Notes under the pieces: model-generated
Databases searched by the model: none
Told to the model about the DNA's origin: nothing
The model's input: the letters and a program-made list of their open reading frames with translations, nothing else
Source: Candidatus Omnitrophota bacterium
GTDB lineage: Bacteria > Ratteibacteria > UBA8468 > B48-G9 > JAFGKM01
Reading direction: 5' to 3'
Length of the DNA stretch: 64,000 nucleotides
Assembly: GCA_023819375.1 (NCBI GenBank)
Contig: JAMWDI010000003.1
Span: 1 to 64,000 of the forward strand
Shown: positions 18,482 to 27,392 of the stretch, piece after piece
Numbering within the stretch: the stretch's first letter is position 1
Layout: each line of letters begins with the position of its first letter
Translations under genes and position numbers: made by a program

Positions 18482-19343
18482 TCTTGTTTACCCATATATT
18501 CTGAAAATTTAACCATTGAGTTGGATATTGTAATATAACCCTTTCTATTATTTTGGCACTTTGATTAAGAAGATAGTCAATTTTTTTTTCTTCATCCCAG
18601 TCAGGTTCTGGATAATTAATTTTTTCAAAAAATAATCTGTAATTGTTTTTATTTTCCCTTACAAGAAATCCAGCAATAAATTCTGTTTTTAGTTTAATAG
18701 CAAGTGTTGCAGGGCCCCTTGGAAAGATTGCTTTTCTACCCATAAAATCTATTATAGTTCCTTTTTCTGTAAAAACTCTATCACCTAATATTGCCATAAT
18801 TTTATTTTCTTTTTTAAATTTTACAAAATCTTTTGGATTTGATCCTGTGAGAATCACTTCTACTCCTTTACTTTCTCTTATTTTTTTATAAATCTCTGTT
18901 ATTTTAGGGGTTAAATAAGGTATTGCAATTGCACAAATTTTATATCCCAAAATTGAAGTGACAACTCCAGCAAGTTCCCAATTTCCAATATGGGCGGTAA
19001 GGGCAATTACTCCTTTTTTTTTCAAAAGGGCTTCATTTAATAATTCTATATTTTCAATTCTTACATTTTTTTTAACTTTCTTGTAATTCAATTTTGGAAT
19101 TGTAAAAAATTCAACCATATATCTACCAAAATTATGATAGGTTTCCTTCAGGTATTTATTTAAATCCTCTTTTTTAAAATTTTCCCCATATTTATAAGTT
19201 AAAATTATTTTAAGATTTTTTTTCATTACTCTTTTCAAATGTGGTGTAAAAATATATCTCAACTCTGTAAGAATATCAGCAATTAAATAACAAAGTTTTT
19301 CTGGAAAGTATCTACCCATAAATGAAAAAAGAATATATGTCAA
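18465..19343 (-). CDS. Lipid A biosynthesis acyltransferase family (LpxL/HtrB-like)
   Basis: 292 residues. The N-terminal region is hydrophobic, and the HX4(D/E) acyltransferase motif appears as HIGNWE around residue 120, followed by GDRVFTEKGTIIDFMGRKAIFPRGPATLA, characteristic of LpxL/LpxM. These enzymes place secondary acyl chains on lipid A, which points to an outer membrane. The start is uncertain: a TTG at 19343, or the ATG at 19319; neither has a good ribosome-binding site. Confidence 0.85.
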   Translation of the reverse strand: MTYILFSFMGRYFPEKLCYLIADILTELRYIFTPHLKRVMKKNLKIILTYKYGENFKKEDLNKYLKETYHNFGRYMVEFFTIPKLNYKKVKKNVRIENIELLNEALLKKKGVIALTAHIGNWELAGVVTSILGYKICAIAIPYLTPKITEIYKKIRESKGVEVILTGSNPKDFVKFKKENKIMAILGDRVFTEKGTIIDFMGRKAIFPRGPATLAIKLKTEFIAGFLVRENKNNYRLFFEKINYPEPDWDEEKKIDYLLNQSAKIIERVILQYPTQWLNFQNIWVNKNEEKI

Positions 19344-19357
19344 ATTTTGTAAAAACT

Positions 19358-19951
19358 TTATAATTCCTTCCTCCCTTCTATTGCTTTTTTTAATGTATGA
19401 ATATCTATGTATTCAATTTCGCTTCCCAGTGGAACTCCTATAGCAAGCCGTGAGTGTTTGATCCCAATTTTTTTTAACATTTCAGAAATGTAATTTGCTG
19501 TATTTTCTCCTTCTGGCGTCGGATTTGTAGCAATTATTACTTCTTTTACATTTTCTTTTTTAACCCTCTCAATCAATTGTGGGATTTTTAAATCTTCTGG
19601 TTTTATATTTTCAAGCATTGATATTCTTCCCCATAAGACATGATATTTACCTTTGAAATTTGTTTTTTCTATTGAAATTAAATCTTTAACTTCTTCAACT
19701 ACACATATAATATTTTCTCTTTTGCTATCAAGACATATGTCGCACAATTCTTTTATGGAAAAATTGTAACATTTTTGACAGAGTTTCACTTCTCTTTTTA
19801 AGGAAATAATTGCTTCCCCAAGTGAAATTACTTCAATATCTGATGCCTGTATCAAATAATAAACAATTCTTTCTGCACTTTTAGGACCAATTCCAGGTAA
19901 TTTTTTCAGTTTTTCTATCAATTTTTCAATTATTTCAGGATAGATAGCCAT
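19358..19951 (-). CDS. recR: Recombination protein RecR
   Basis: 197 residues. The helix-hairpin-helix LPGIGPKSAERIVYYL, a C4 zinc finger (CQKCYNFS ... CDICLD) and a TOPRIM domain (ICVVEEVKDLISIE ... EVIIATNPTPEGENTA) appear in the standard order. It works with RecF/RecO in loading RecA on gaps. It lies in the widely conserved dnaX-ebfC-recR order, five bases after ebfC. Confidence 0.97.
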   Translation of the reverse strand: MAIYPEIIEKLIEKLKKLPGIGPKSAERIVYYLIQASDIEVISLGEAIISLKREVKLCQKCYNFSIKELCDICLDSKRENIICVVEEVKDLISIEKTNFKGKYHVLWGRISMLENIKPEDLKIPQLIERVKKENVKEVIIATNPTPEGENTANYISEMLKKIGIKHSRLAIGVPLGSEIEYIDIHTLKKAIEGRKEL

Positions 19952-19956
19952 AATTT

Positions 19957-20253
19957 TTAAAATGGAAAAAGGCCTATCGCAGATTTTATCTCTTCCTTAA
20001 TCATTTTTTCAATTTCTTTTTGGGCTGTTTGGAAAGTTTTTTTTAACAATTTTTCAATATAACTTTTATTTTCTGGTTTAAGAATGCTTTCTGATATCTC
20101 TATATTTAAAATTTCCATCTTCCCATTTATTCTCAACTTTATCTCGTTATTTGGGGAAGAAACGTCAACAATTTTTGATTCAAGTAATTTCTGAAACTGT
20201 GATGCTTGTTGTTTTAGTTGTGCTATTTGCTTTAAACTATCAAATATTCCCAT
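19957..20253 (-). CDS. ebfC: Nucleoid-associated protein YbaB/EbfC
   Basis: 98 residues, typical size. Pattern MGIFDSLKQIAQLKQQASQ, a central beta hairpin (VSSPNNEIKLRINGKMEILNIEI) and a C-terminal helix (QKEIEKMIKEEIKSAIG) fit YbaB/EbfC, which binds DNA as a dimer. It sits one base after dnaX and just before recR. Confidence 0.93.
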   Translation of the reverse strand: MGIFDSLKQIAQLKQQASQFQKLLESKIVDVSSPNNEIKLRINGKMEILNIEISESILKPENKSYIEKLLKKTFQTAQKEIEKMIKEEIKSAIGLFPF

Positions 20254-20254
20254 T

Positions 20255-21724
20255 TTATTCCTCCACTTTTAAAATGTCTCCATTAAAAAATTCTATAATT
20301 TTTTTTACTTCTGGATTTTCAACAATTGATTTTTTATTTTCATCAAGAACTGGTATTATTTTATATTTTTTTCCAGTATAGTCAAAAATTATTTTTTCTA
20401 TTTTACTTGAGTGTTTTTCAACCATAGATTTATGAAAGTTAAATTTTCTATCAAATACTACATAAATAGAATTTCCTTCTATTTTTTCAAATTTCCCTTC
20501 TCTTAACGCTGCTTCAAGAGTTGGTTTTATCTTTTTTATTTCTTTTAGTATCTCATCCCAATTGAACTCTTTATATTTTTTTTCTTCAGATTCATCAAAT
20601 TTAATATCAAATATAGTTTCTGCTTTTATTTCTTTTTCTTCTATTTTTCTCTTTTCCTGACCCCAGAGTTGACAAAGTTTAAGTAATAAAATTTCACACA
20701 TCAAAAGTGGTTCTCTGTCTCTTCTTATCCTATCTTTAAATTCAATTATATAATTAATGCCTTCAAATATTTTCTCAATTTCAATTCTTTTAAATTCTTC
20801 AATAATTTTTTCTTCTAAAACAGGAGATTCTTTACCAAATCTAACTTCAACTACATTTTTAACTTTTCCTGTCATACTTTCAAGGATTAAACCTGGATCT
20901 TTACCATCAGAAATCAAATTATGGAATGTTTCAAGACAATTTATATAATTTTTATCAAGTATGTATTTTAAGATTTCTTCTATTTTTTTAGTTTCTGGAA
21001 AACCAAGTAAATTTCTAACATCTTCATATTTTACTTTTTCATCAGAAAATATTATCAATTGCTCAAGCAGGCTTATTGCATCTCTTAGAGATCCCTCACA
21101 AAAATCATATATTTCATCTATTGCTTTTTCTTCTATTTTAATATTTTCTTTCTCACAAATTTCAATTAATTTCTTTTTCACGTCTTCTCTTTTTAGCGGT
21201 TTAAGATTAAATCTTTGACACCTTGAAATAATTGTTGGAGGAATTTTTTCTGGTGCGGTGGTTGCAAAAAAGAATTTAATATAATCTGGTGGTTCTTCAA
21301 GTGTTTTCAATAAAGCATTAAATGCCTCATTGGTTAACATATGGACTTCATCTATTATATAAATTTTAAATCTTGATTTGGCTGGAAGTAAATTGACATT
21401 CTCTCTCAAATTTCTTATTTCGTCAATTCCTCTATTTGAAGCACCATCAATTTCAAGAACATCAAGAGAAGAGCCATTTGTTATTTCTATACAACTATCA
21501 CATTTATTACATGGAGTTTCAATAGGACCGTTAGCACAATTTAACGCTTTTGCAAATATTCTTGCAATTGTCGTTTTTCCCACTCCTCTTGGACCAGAAA
21601 AAAGATAAGCATGTGTAACTCTATTTATTCTTATTGCTTTCTTTAATGTCTCAACTATTTCTTCCTGACCAACAACCTCTTCAAATACTTGAGGCCTATA
21701 TTTTCTTGCAAGAGTTTTATACAT
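20255..21724 (-). CDS. dnaX: DNA polymerase III subunit gamma/tau
   Basis: 489 residues: AAA+ domain with Walker A GPRGVGKTTIARIF, a zinc module (CANGPIETPCNKCDSC), Walker B IYIIDEVHML, and sensor 1 FFFATTAPEKIPPTI with SRCQRF. The collar domain follows, then a short Lys/Glu-rich C-terminal region, so the tau-specific part is reduced. It is the clamp-loader motor. The ATG has no ribosome-binding site and sits nine bases after TAAAAT (see promoter). Confidence 0.97.
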   Translation of the reverse strand: MYKTLARKYRPQVFEEVVGQEEIVETLKKAIRINRVTHAYLFSGPRGVGKTTIARIFAKALNCANGPIETPCNKCDSCIEITNGSSLDVLEIDGASNRGIDEIRNLRENVNLLPAKSRFKIYIIDEVHMLTNEAFNALLKTLEEPPDYIKFFFATTAPEKIPPTIISRCQRFNLKPLKREDVKKKLIEICEKENIKIEEKAIDEIYDFCEGSLRDAISLLEQLIIFSDEKVKYEDVRNLLGFPETKKIEEILKYILDKNYINCLETFHNLISDGKDPGLILESMTGKVKNVVEVRFGKESPVLEEKIIEEFKRIEIEKIFEGINYIIEFKDRIRRDREPLLMCEILLLKLCQLWGQEKRKIEEKEIKAETIFDIKFDESEEKKYKEFNWDEILKEIKKIKPTLEAALREGKFEKIEGNSIYVVFDRKFNFHKSMVEKHSSKIEKIIFDYTGKKYKIIPVLDENKKSIVENPEVKKIIEFFNGDILKVEE

Positions 21725-21733
21725 TTATTTATA

Positions 21734-21742
21734 ATTTTACCA
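21734..21742 (-). promoter_or_regulatory. Extended -10 promoter of dnaX; likely leaderless start
   Basis: On the minus strand TGG-TAAAAT lies in the 32-base gap between the URO-D gene and dnaX. The -10 hexamer (21739-21734) is nine bases from the A of the dnaX ATG, so the transcript would start within about three bases of the start codon. Confidence 0.5.
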
Positions 21743-21756
21743 TTTAATTTTGAAAT

Positions 21757-22815
21757 TTAAAGTAGTGGGAATTTATTAATAATTTCAGAAATACACATTA
21801 AATTTTTTTGCCATCTATCTCTTGGAATATCCTCTGTGATACCTATAATTAATCTTAAATCTTTCTTGGCAATTTTAATAAATTTCTCAACTGTTTCTTT
21901 AATTTTTTCTTCAGAAGATAAATGTAAAGAAGAGGGAAAATTTATCCATAAAATTTTATCTTTCCATAGATTATATGCTTCTTCAAATTCCATATCTGTA
22001 TCAGGATAGGGAGAGAATGCTTCAATATAATCAATAGGTGCTTTAGCAATTAAGTCTGCCCAGATTTTGTTATTTCCATCAAGATGTGGACCAAAAACCT
22101 TTCCTTTTTTGTGTAATATCTCACCTGCTTCATAATAAAGAGGTATAACATATTTTTCAAACCTTTCTCTTCCCATTACATCTCCAGTTTCATTACCACC
22201 AAAATTAAAAGCAAAACAAGGAGATTCAGCAAGAATTGGATAAATTTCTCTTAATTTTTCTACCATCACATTGTATAATTTTTCAATTTCGTCTCTTCTT
22301 TCTATCCATTCCTCAGAAAATTTTTCTAAACCCATAAAATCAACCATAATCTGATGTAGTGGGGTAGGAGCAATATTTCCTCTCAGGAAAACGTCATTTC
22401 CACATTCTTTTTCAAGTTTAATAAATTCTTCATAACATGGTAAATATTTAGCATCTTTTATCATAAAAATTATTTTTTTATAATCTTCTGGTGACTTAAA
22501 TATATGTGAGACCTTCCAAGTTGTAAAATCACCTGTCTCAGATGTTTTTCTATTTGTTGTTTCAAGTTCTCCCAAAGGTGTTTCAATTATTGTTTTTACA
22601 TATTCAATTCCTTCTTCACAGTATGTAATAGTTTTAAAGGAAATATTTGGATAAACAGTTTTATAAACAGAAACTCTTTTGACTATACATAATCCATCAT
22701 TTCTCAAAATTCTTTCAATTGTACACTGTGGCAACTTGTTTTCATAAATTGTAAAAGGTATTTTATCTACTTTTTCTCTTTTTAAAACTCTTTCAACTCT
22801 TTCTTTTGGTTCCAT
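21757..22815 (-). CDS. Uroporphyrinogen decarboxylase (URO-D) family protein
   Basis: 352 residues. The N-terminal MEPKERVERVLKREKVDKIP and the C-terminal barrel (GPHLDGNNKIWADLI, APIDYIEAFSPYPDTDM, EFEEAYNLW) fit the URO-D superfamily. The paralogues expanded in many anaerobes are often corrinoid- or methyl-transfer related rather than haem enzymes. No haem genes are near, so true uroporphyrinogen decarboxylation is unlikely. It follows the small HEAT-like gene by two bases. Confidence 0.75.
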   Translation of the reverse strand: MEPKERVERVLKREKVDKIPFTIYENKLPQCTIERILRNDGLCIVKRVSVYKTVYPNISFKTITYCEEGIEYVKTIIETPLGELETTNRKTSETGDFTTWKVSHIFKSPEDYKKIIFMIKDAKYLPCYEEFIKLEKECGNDVFLRGNIAPTPLHQIMVDFMGLEKFSEEWIERRDEIEKLYNVMVEKLREIYPILAESPCFAFNFGGNETGDVMGRERFEKYVIPLYYEAGEILHKKGKVFGPHLDGNNKIWADLIAKAPIDYIEAFSPYPDTDMEFEEAYNLWKDKILWINFPSSLHLSSEEKIKETVEKFIKIAKKDLRLIIGITEDIPRDRWQKNLMCISEIINKFPLL

Positions 22816-22817
22816 AT

Positions 22818-23276
22818 TTATTTAATTTTCTCTAAATACTCAAAACATTCCTCAATATTTTCAAAATTTTTTCCTGTAATCTTTGAGACAATTGAAATTA
22901 TTTTAATTTCTATTTTTTCATCAATTTCAACATAAGGATATTTTTCATTTAGAAGATCATAAATATATCCAAGAGATTTTTCTCCAATTTTAACGATTGC
23001 CTCTTCTGCTTCTTTATCAATCCTTGTCCATTTTCCATCTGAATTATATTGAAGATAAACTATTGATGTATCATTTAAAAATTTTAGTAATATAGGAACA
23101 CCCTTTTCTATCTTTTTTTCACCAATATTGTAAATTCCTTTTACTACTTCTTCAGGATTTAAAGAAAAAATTTTTTTAATTTCCTCATAAAATTTTTCAT
23201 AATTGTCTTTTCTTCCCTCCTTTGAGAAAACAAAAATAGAGAATATAAAAAGGAACAAGAAAATCTTCTTGAACAT
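22818..23276 (-). CDS. Small secreted HEAT-like protein
   Basis: 152 residues with a signal peptide (KIFLFLFIFSIFVFS) and AAAGGAGAAA before the ATG. The remainder is helical, with segments such as KGIYNIGEKKIEKGVPILLKFL and EEAIVKIGEKSLGYIYDLL that resemble one or two degenerate HEAT repeats. No function can be assigned. It leads a two-gene unit with the URO-D protein. Confidence 0.5.
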   Translation of the reverse strand: MFKKIFLFLFIFSIFVFSKEGRKDNYEKFYEEIKKIFSLNPEEVVKGIYNIGEKKIEKGVPILLKFLNDTSIVYLQYNSDGKWTRIDKEAEEAIVKIGEKSLGYIYDLLNEKYPYVEIDEKIEIKIISIVSKITGKNFENIEECFEYLEKIK

Positions 23277-23302
23277 AATTTCTCCTTTTTAGCCCTTTTC
23301 TT

Positions 23303-23330
23303 ATTTTACTCTTCTTTTTTAGTCTGTCAA
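23303..23330 (-). promoter_or_regulatory. Promoter of the HEAT-like/URO-D unit
   Basis: Minus strand TTGACA (23330-23325), 16 bases, TAAAAT (23308-23303), then AAAGGAG and the ATG at 23276. Confidence 0.65.
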
Positions 23331-23374
23331 AAATTTTGGCTTTTTGGGGGCTTTGATTTAAAATAAAATTTAAA

Positions 23375-24286
23375 ATGAGGCTTTACTATAAGTTTTCTGA
23401 ATATTTAAAAAATAAATTTAACTGTAGAGTTCATAAAATCCCTGTTTATGCTGGTTTTACTTGTCCCAATCTTGATGGCACTAAAAGTTTTAAAGGATGT
23501 ATTTATTGCAACAATTATGCTTTTAGCCCATCTTTAAAATATTCAGAAAGTCTGGAAGAACAGATTAAAAAAGGAATTGAACATGGAAAAAAAAGATTTA
23601 AAGCAGAAAAATTCATTGTTTATTTTCAACCATATACTAATACCTATGCACCTGTTGAAATTTTGAGAGAAAAATTTGATGTTGTCAAAAAATTCCAAGA
23701 GGTTGTTGGGATTTCCATAGGAACAAGACCTGACTGTATAGATGAAAAAAAACTTGATCTTATTGAAAGTTATAGTATAAATTATGAAGTATGGATTGAA
23801 TACGGATTACAGAGTATTCACGAAAAGACATTGAAACTTATAAATAGAAATCATACATACATGGATTTTTTAAAAAGTATTGAAATGACAAGAAAAAGAA
23901 ATATAAAAATATGTGCTCATGTAATAATAGGATTGCCTGGAGAGAATAAAGAGGAAATAATTGAAACGGCAAAGGAGTGTGGAAGATTAAAACTTGATGG
24001 TATAAAAATTCATCCTTTACATGTTCTTAGAAATACAGAACTTGAAAAAATGTATTATGATGGTAAAGTTAAACTTTTAAATATGGAAGAATATATAGAA
24101 ATCCTTGCAGATTTTATTTCTTTTTTACATCCTGAAACTGTTATACAGAGATTGACTGCTGATTGTAAGAGAGAATACCTTGTTGCTCCTATTTGGCTAC
24201 TTGAAAAACAAAAAATGTTAAAACATCTTGAATTGAAAATGGAAAAAGAAAGTATTTATCAGGGGAAAAATTATAAAGAAAATTGA
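23375..24286 (+). CDS. Radical SAM protein, YhcC/TIGR01212 family
   Basis: 303 residues. The cluster-binding region reads FTCPNLDGTKSFKGCIYCNN, giving the C-x12-14-C-x2-C arrangement typical of the TIGR01212 (YhcC) radical SAM proteins, followed by FQPYTNTYAP, SIGTRPDCI and EYGLQSIHEKTL. The reaction is unknown. The ATG has no Shine-Dalgarno and lies five bases after TAAAAT, so it may be leaderless. The next gene follows by 13 bases. Confidence 0.85.
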   Translation: MRLYYKFSEYLKNKFNCRVHKIPVYAGFTCPNLDGTKSFKGCIYCNNYAFSPSLKYSESLEEQIKKGIEHGKKRFKAEKFIVYFQPYTNTYAPVEILREKFDVVKKFQEVVGISIGTRPDCIDEKKLDLIESYSINYEVWIEYGLQSIHEKTLKLINRNHTYMDFLKSIEMTRKRNIKICAHVIIGLPGENKEEIIETAKECGRLKLDGIKIHPLHVLRNTELEKMYYDGKVKLLNMEEYIEILADFISFLHPETVIQRLTADCKREYLVAPIWLLEKQKMLKHLELKMEKESIYQGKNYKEN

Positions 24287-24299
24287 GAGGAGGAATTTT

Positions 24300-26162
24300 A
24301 TGAAGGCATTAATATTATGTGCTGGTTATGCCACAAGGATGTACCCACTTACACTTACAAAATCAAAGAACTTACTTCAAATAGGTGGTAAAGTTATGGT
24401 TGAACATATAGTGGAAAAGTTAAATAAAATTCCAAATCTGGATAAAATTTATATTATTTCAAATGCAAAATTTTATGAAGATTTTAGATTATGGGCTAAA
24501 AAACAAGAAAAGATAGTTGTTTTAAATGATGGCACTTGGAATGATAAAGAAAGACTTGGTGCAATAGGAGATATAAAATTTGCAATTGAAAATATTGAAG
24601 ATGATGAATTTTTAATAATTGCAGGAGACAACCTTTTTGAGTTTGATCTATTTGATTTTGTTAGTTATGGTAAGAAGAATGGTATAACTGTTGGAATTAA
24701 AAAAATAGAGAATTTAGATTTGATAAAAAAATACAGTCAAGTTTTACTTGATAAAGAAAAAAGAATTATATACTTTGAAGAAAAACCACAAAATCCAACT
24801 TCCAATTTAACTGCAATATGTTTATATTATTTTCCAAAAGGTTTTCTTAAAAAATATATAAATGAATACATAAAGGAAGGAAAAAATCCAGACCAAGCAG
24901 GGCTTTTTATTCAATTTTTACATAAAAAGATTGATGTTTATGGTTTTATTTTTGAAGATACATGGTTTGACATAGGAGATATAGGTCAATTTCATTGTGC
25001 CAATTTTTATTTGCTTGAAAAGGAACTACAAAAGATTTTTGGAAAAGGAGAAAGGCCCCTATTTTTTATCGCTCCTGGTAGAGTGAATATAATTGGGGAA
25101 CACACAGATTATAATGGTGGATATGTAATGCCATTTGCAGTAGATAGATTTATTTATCTTGGAGCAAGAAAAAATCATACAAATAAAGTTAATTTTATAT
25201 CTTTACAGTTTAAAGATGCAATTTCAGTCAATCTTGATGATATTCGTGTAACAAAAACATGGGTTGATTATCCACTTGGAGTTATAAGTGTTTTAAAAGA
25301 ATATGGCTATAAAGTGGATGGAGTTGATCTTATATATGAAAGCAATATTCCTATTGGCGGTGGATTATCTTCTTCAGGTGCAATTGAAGTTATAACTTTA
25401 ACTGCTTTAAATGAAATTTTTGATTTTAAAATTGAAAAACAAAAAATACCAATTCTGTGTCAAAAAGCAGAAAATGAATTTGTTGGAGCGAGATGTGGAA
25501 TTATGGATCAGTTTATAATTACAATGGCTAAAAAAGAAAGAGCAATTCTTCTTAATTGTAGAAATTTAGAATTTGATTATGTTCCTGTAAATTTAGGAGA
25601 ATTTTATTTTTTGATTTCTTCCACAAATGTTTCACACTCAATAGCATCAGGAGAATACAACAAAAGAAGAGCAGAATGTGAGGAAGGGCTGAGGATATTG
25701 AAAAATTTTATTGATATAGAGACAATCTCTGACTTAAAAAAAAGAGAATTTGAAAAATATAAAAATAAATTACCTGAAAATATAAGAAAAAGAATAAAGC
25801 ATGTTGTTGAAGAAAATCAAAGGGTTTTAGAAGCAAAAGAAGCATTATTAAAAGGAGATGTGGTTAAACTTGGGGATTTATTAAATGCCTCTCACATTTC
25901 TTTAAGAGATTTATATGAGGTGAGTTGTAAAGAGGTAGAAATTATGAGAGAAGAATCTTTAAAAATAGATGGAGTTTTAGGTTGTAGAATTACAGGTGGT
26001 GGATTTGGTGGATGTTTAATTTCTCTAATTCATAAAGATTCTATTGAAAAGTATATAAAAGAAGTTAGAAAGAATTATACAGAAAAAACAGGAATAATTC
26101 CTGAATTTCATGTATGTCAAATAGTTGATGGTTGTTCTATTTTTAATTTTAAATGCACTTAA
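24300..26162 (+). CDS. Fusion: sugar-1-phosphate nucleotidyltransferase + galactokinase (GHMP kinase)
   Basis: 620 residues in two enzymes. Residues 1-~245 form an NTP-transferase: GYATRMYPLT is the nucleotide loop, IIAGDNLFEF carries the metal Asp, and FEEKP and WFDIGD complete the fold. Residues ~252-620 form a full galactokinase: GRVNIIGEHTDYNGGYVMP (signature, ~259), GGGLSSSGAIEV (ATP loop), CGIMDQFI (catalytic Asp) and GGGFGGCLISL. The pair would make galactose-1-phosphate and then an NDP-sugar in one polypeptide. The acceptor nucleotide and exact sugar are inferences. AGGAGG precedes the ATG. No galT or galE is in the window. Confidence 0.88.
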   Translation: MKALILCAGYATRMYPLTLTKSKNLLQIGGKVMVEHIVEKLNKIPNLDKIYIISNAKFYEDFRLWAKKQEKIVVLNDGTWNDKERLGAIGDIKFAIENIEDDEFLIIAGDNLFEFDLFDFVSYGKKNGITVGIKKIENLDLIKKYSQVLLDKEKRIIYFEEKPQNPTSNLTAICLYYFPKGFLKKYINEYIKEGKNPDQAGLFIQFLHKKIDVYGFIFEDTWFDIGDIGQFHCANFYLLEKELQKIFGKGERPLFFIAPGRVNIIGEHTDYNGGYVMPFAVDRFIYLGARKNHTNKVNFISLQFKDAISVNLDDIRVTKTWVDYPLGVISVLKEYGYKVDGVDLIYESNIPIGGGLSSSGAIEVITLTALNEIFDFKIEKQKIPILCQKAENEFVGARCGIMDQFIITMAKKERAILLNCRNLEFDYVPVNLGEFYFLISSTNVSHSIASGEYNKRRAECEEGLRILKNFIDIETISDLKKREFEKYKNKLPENIRKRIKHVVEENQRVLEAKEALLKGDVVKLGDLLNASHISLRDLYEVSCKEVEIMREESLKIDGVLGCRITGGGFGGCLISLIHKDSIEKYIKEVRKNYTEKTGIIPEFHVCQIVDGCSIFNFKCT

Positions 26163-26360
26163 AAATTTAATTGTCAATTTATAAATTGAAGAAATAAAGA
26201 GTTTTGATAGATCTGAAATTTCTTATTTTACTTCCATGATTTATGAAAATCCTCCAAAAAGAATTTTTAGAAAGGATAATTGATTTTGTAGATGAAAGAA
26301 AAATTACGAGAATAAATAATTATGCGGTTTATGGTGAAAGTAACATTCTATAAAAGTAAG
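26163..26360 (+). other. Intergenic stretch with a short possible gene remnant
   Basis: Between the fusion gene and the promoter of the outer-membrane protein there is no intact gene. A 36-codon frame beginning ATGAAAATCCTCC near 26243 reads FLERIIDFVDERKIT, which recalls the start of AAA ATPases of the DUF4143 group, but the ATP loop that should follow is unrecognisable. It is probably a decayed fragment. Confidence 0.25.
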
Positions 26361-26368
26361 AGAAAAGT

Positions 26369-26397
26369 TTGACAAAAATAAAGTACCTTTTTATAAT
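26369..26397 (+). promoter_or_regulatory. Promoter of the outer-membrane protein gene
   Basis: Perfect TTGACA, 17-base spacer and perfect TATAAT, followed about 32 bases later by the ATG with AAAGGAGGTGAT before it. This is the most consensus-like promoter in the window and suggests high expression. Confidence 0.8.
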
Positions 26398-26428
26398 TTT
26401 AAAAATTTTAGAAAGGAGGTGATAAATA

Positions 26429-26905
26429 ATGAAGAGAGTCATTTTGGGATTATTAACAATAGGTTTACTCTTTGGATTTATATCAGTAACTTCTGCAGAG
26501 GAAAAACAAAATAATACAACCTTCTGTATATCTCTCGGTTACGGATATTTATTTAATGAAACAAATGAATGGGATGGTTCAGTAGGAATAACCTTTGGAT
26601 ATTTTTTCACAGAGCAATTTCAGATGGAATTGGGAGTTTTAGGGAATTGGAATACTCTTGGAGATAAAATGAAAGTTCTTGTAAGGCCAAATTTTTATTC
26701 TACTTCTGAAGGATCTGTCATGCCTTATTTTGGTGTCTCTTTGGGTGCAGAATTTGGCGATGGAACTTCTTTTGCCTATGGAGCCCAAATCGGAGCAAAA
26801 CAACTTTTAAGTGGAAATGCCTTTATCAATTATGAACTTAACTATTTGAGAGCAGATGAACAGAATTCAATTTCATTTATGATAGGTTTAGGGTTTAGGT
26901 TTTAA
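26429..26905 (+). CDS. Small outer-membrane beta-barrel protein
   Basis: 158 residues with a signal peptide (VILGLLTIGLLFGFISVTSA) and then alternating amphipathic strands rich in Gly and aromatic residues (FCISLGYGYLFNE, VGITFGYFFTEQFQMELGVLG, AYGAQIGAKQLL). The last strand ends FMIGLGFRF, with the terminal aromatic residue typical of BAM substrates. Size fits an eight-stranded barrel like OmpW/OmpX. It has a strong promoter, a near-perfect ribosome-binding site and its own terminator, so it is likely abundant. Confidence 0.75.
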   Translation: MKRVILGLLTIGLLFGFISVTSAEEKQNNTTFCISLGYGYLFNETNEWDGSVGITFGYFFTEQFQMELGVLGNWNTLGDKMKVLVRPNFYSTSEGSVMPYFGVSLGAEFGDGTSFAYGAQIGAKQLLSGNAFINYELNYLRADEQNSISFMIGLGFRF

Positions 26906-26912
26906 GATAATT

Positions 26913-26943
26913 AAAGGGGGGCAATTTATTATGCCCCCCCTTT
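26913..26943 (+). terminator. Hairpin terminator after the beta-barrel gene
   Basis: GGGGGGCA and TGCCCCCC form a GC-rich stem of at least eight pairs with an eight-base loop, flanked by AAA and TTT. The T tract is short, but the position just after the stop and before tRNA-Arg fits a terminator. Confidence 0.7.
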
Positions 26944-26964
26944 CCCGCCTTTTAAAAATAAAAA

Positions 26965-26993
26965 TTGAAAAAAATTTTAAACTGCTTTAATAT
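26965..26993 (+). promoter_or_regulatory. Promoter of tRNA-Arg
   Basis: TTGAAA, 17 bases, TAATAT, ending ten bases before the tRNA. The downstream GYD/lipoate-ligase genes may be read from the same promoter. Confidence 0.5.
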
Positions 26994-27003
26994 TATTTAT
27001 AAA

Positions 27004-27078
27004 GCCCCTGTAGCTCAGGAAGGATAGAGCAGCGGTTTCCTAAACCGCGTGTCGCCCGTTCAAGTCGGGCCAGGGGCA
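27004..27078 (+). tRNA. tRNA-Arg (anticodon CCU)
   Basis: GCCCCTG/CAGGGGC acceptor stem, GCTC/GAGC D stem, GCGGT-TTCCTAA-ACCGC anticodon arm with CCT at the anticodon position, and GCCCG/CGGGC T stem with TTCAAGT. Discriminator is A. CCA is not encoded. Confidence 0.95.
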
Positions 27079-27106
27079 AGAAATAAATTAAAAAGGGGGT
27101 GATAAT

Positions 27107-27391
27107 ATGAAAACTTTTGTTATGATAAGTTCATTAACAAGTCAGGGAGCAAGAACAATAAAAACAAAACCAGAAAGGATAAAGGAAGTTAATGAAGAAG
27201 TTGAGAAAATGGGAGGAAAAATTTTGTGTCAATATGCAATTCTTGGCCCATTTGATTTCATAACAATAATTTCTGCTCCTGATGAAAAAACAGCAGCAAA
27301 AATTTCTCTTGAAATATCTCAAAGAGGAAGTGTGAAAATAACAACTTATCCAGCAATAGATGTAGATGAATTTATAAAAAGTTTAAAATAG
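27107..27391 (+). CDS. GYD-domain protein
   Basis: 94 residues. The ferredoxin-like pattern (MKTFVMISSLTSQGARTIK, ILCQYAILGPFDFITIISAP) and length match the GYD domain family, small cytoplasmic proteins of unknown function. AAGGGGGTGAT precedes the ATG. It follows tRNA-Arg and sits one base before the lipoate-ligase-like gene. Confidence 0.75.
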   Translation: MKTFVMISSLTSQGARTIKTKPERIKEVNEEVEKMGGKILCQYAILGPFDFITIISAPDEKTAAKISLEISQRGSVKITTYPAIDVDEFIKSLK

Positions 27392-27392
27392 A

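Noticed and set aside
21757-22815. True uroporphyrinogen decarboxylase (hemE)
   Set aside because: The sequence belongs to the broad URO-D superfamily, but no haem genes accompany it and the N-terminal substrate region is not that of HemE.
26222-26360. Small gene encoding a 36-residue protein
   Set aside because: No ribosome-binding site and the surroundings look like decayed sequence, so it is listed only as a possible remnant.
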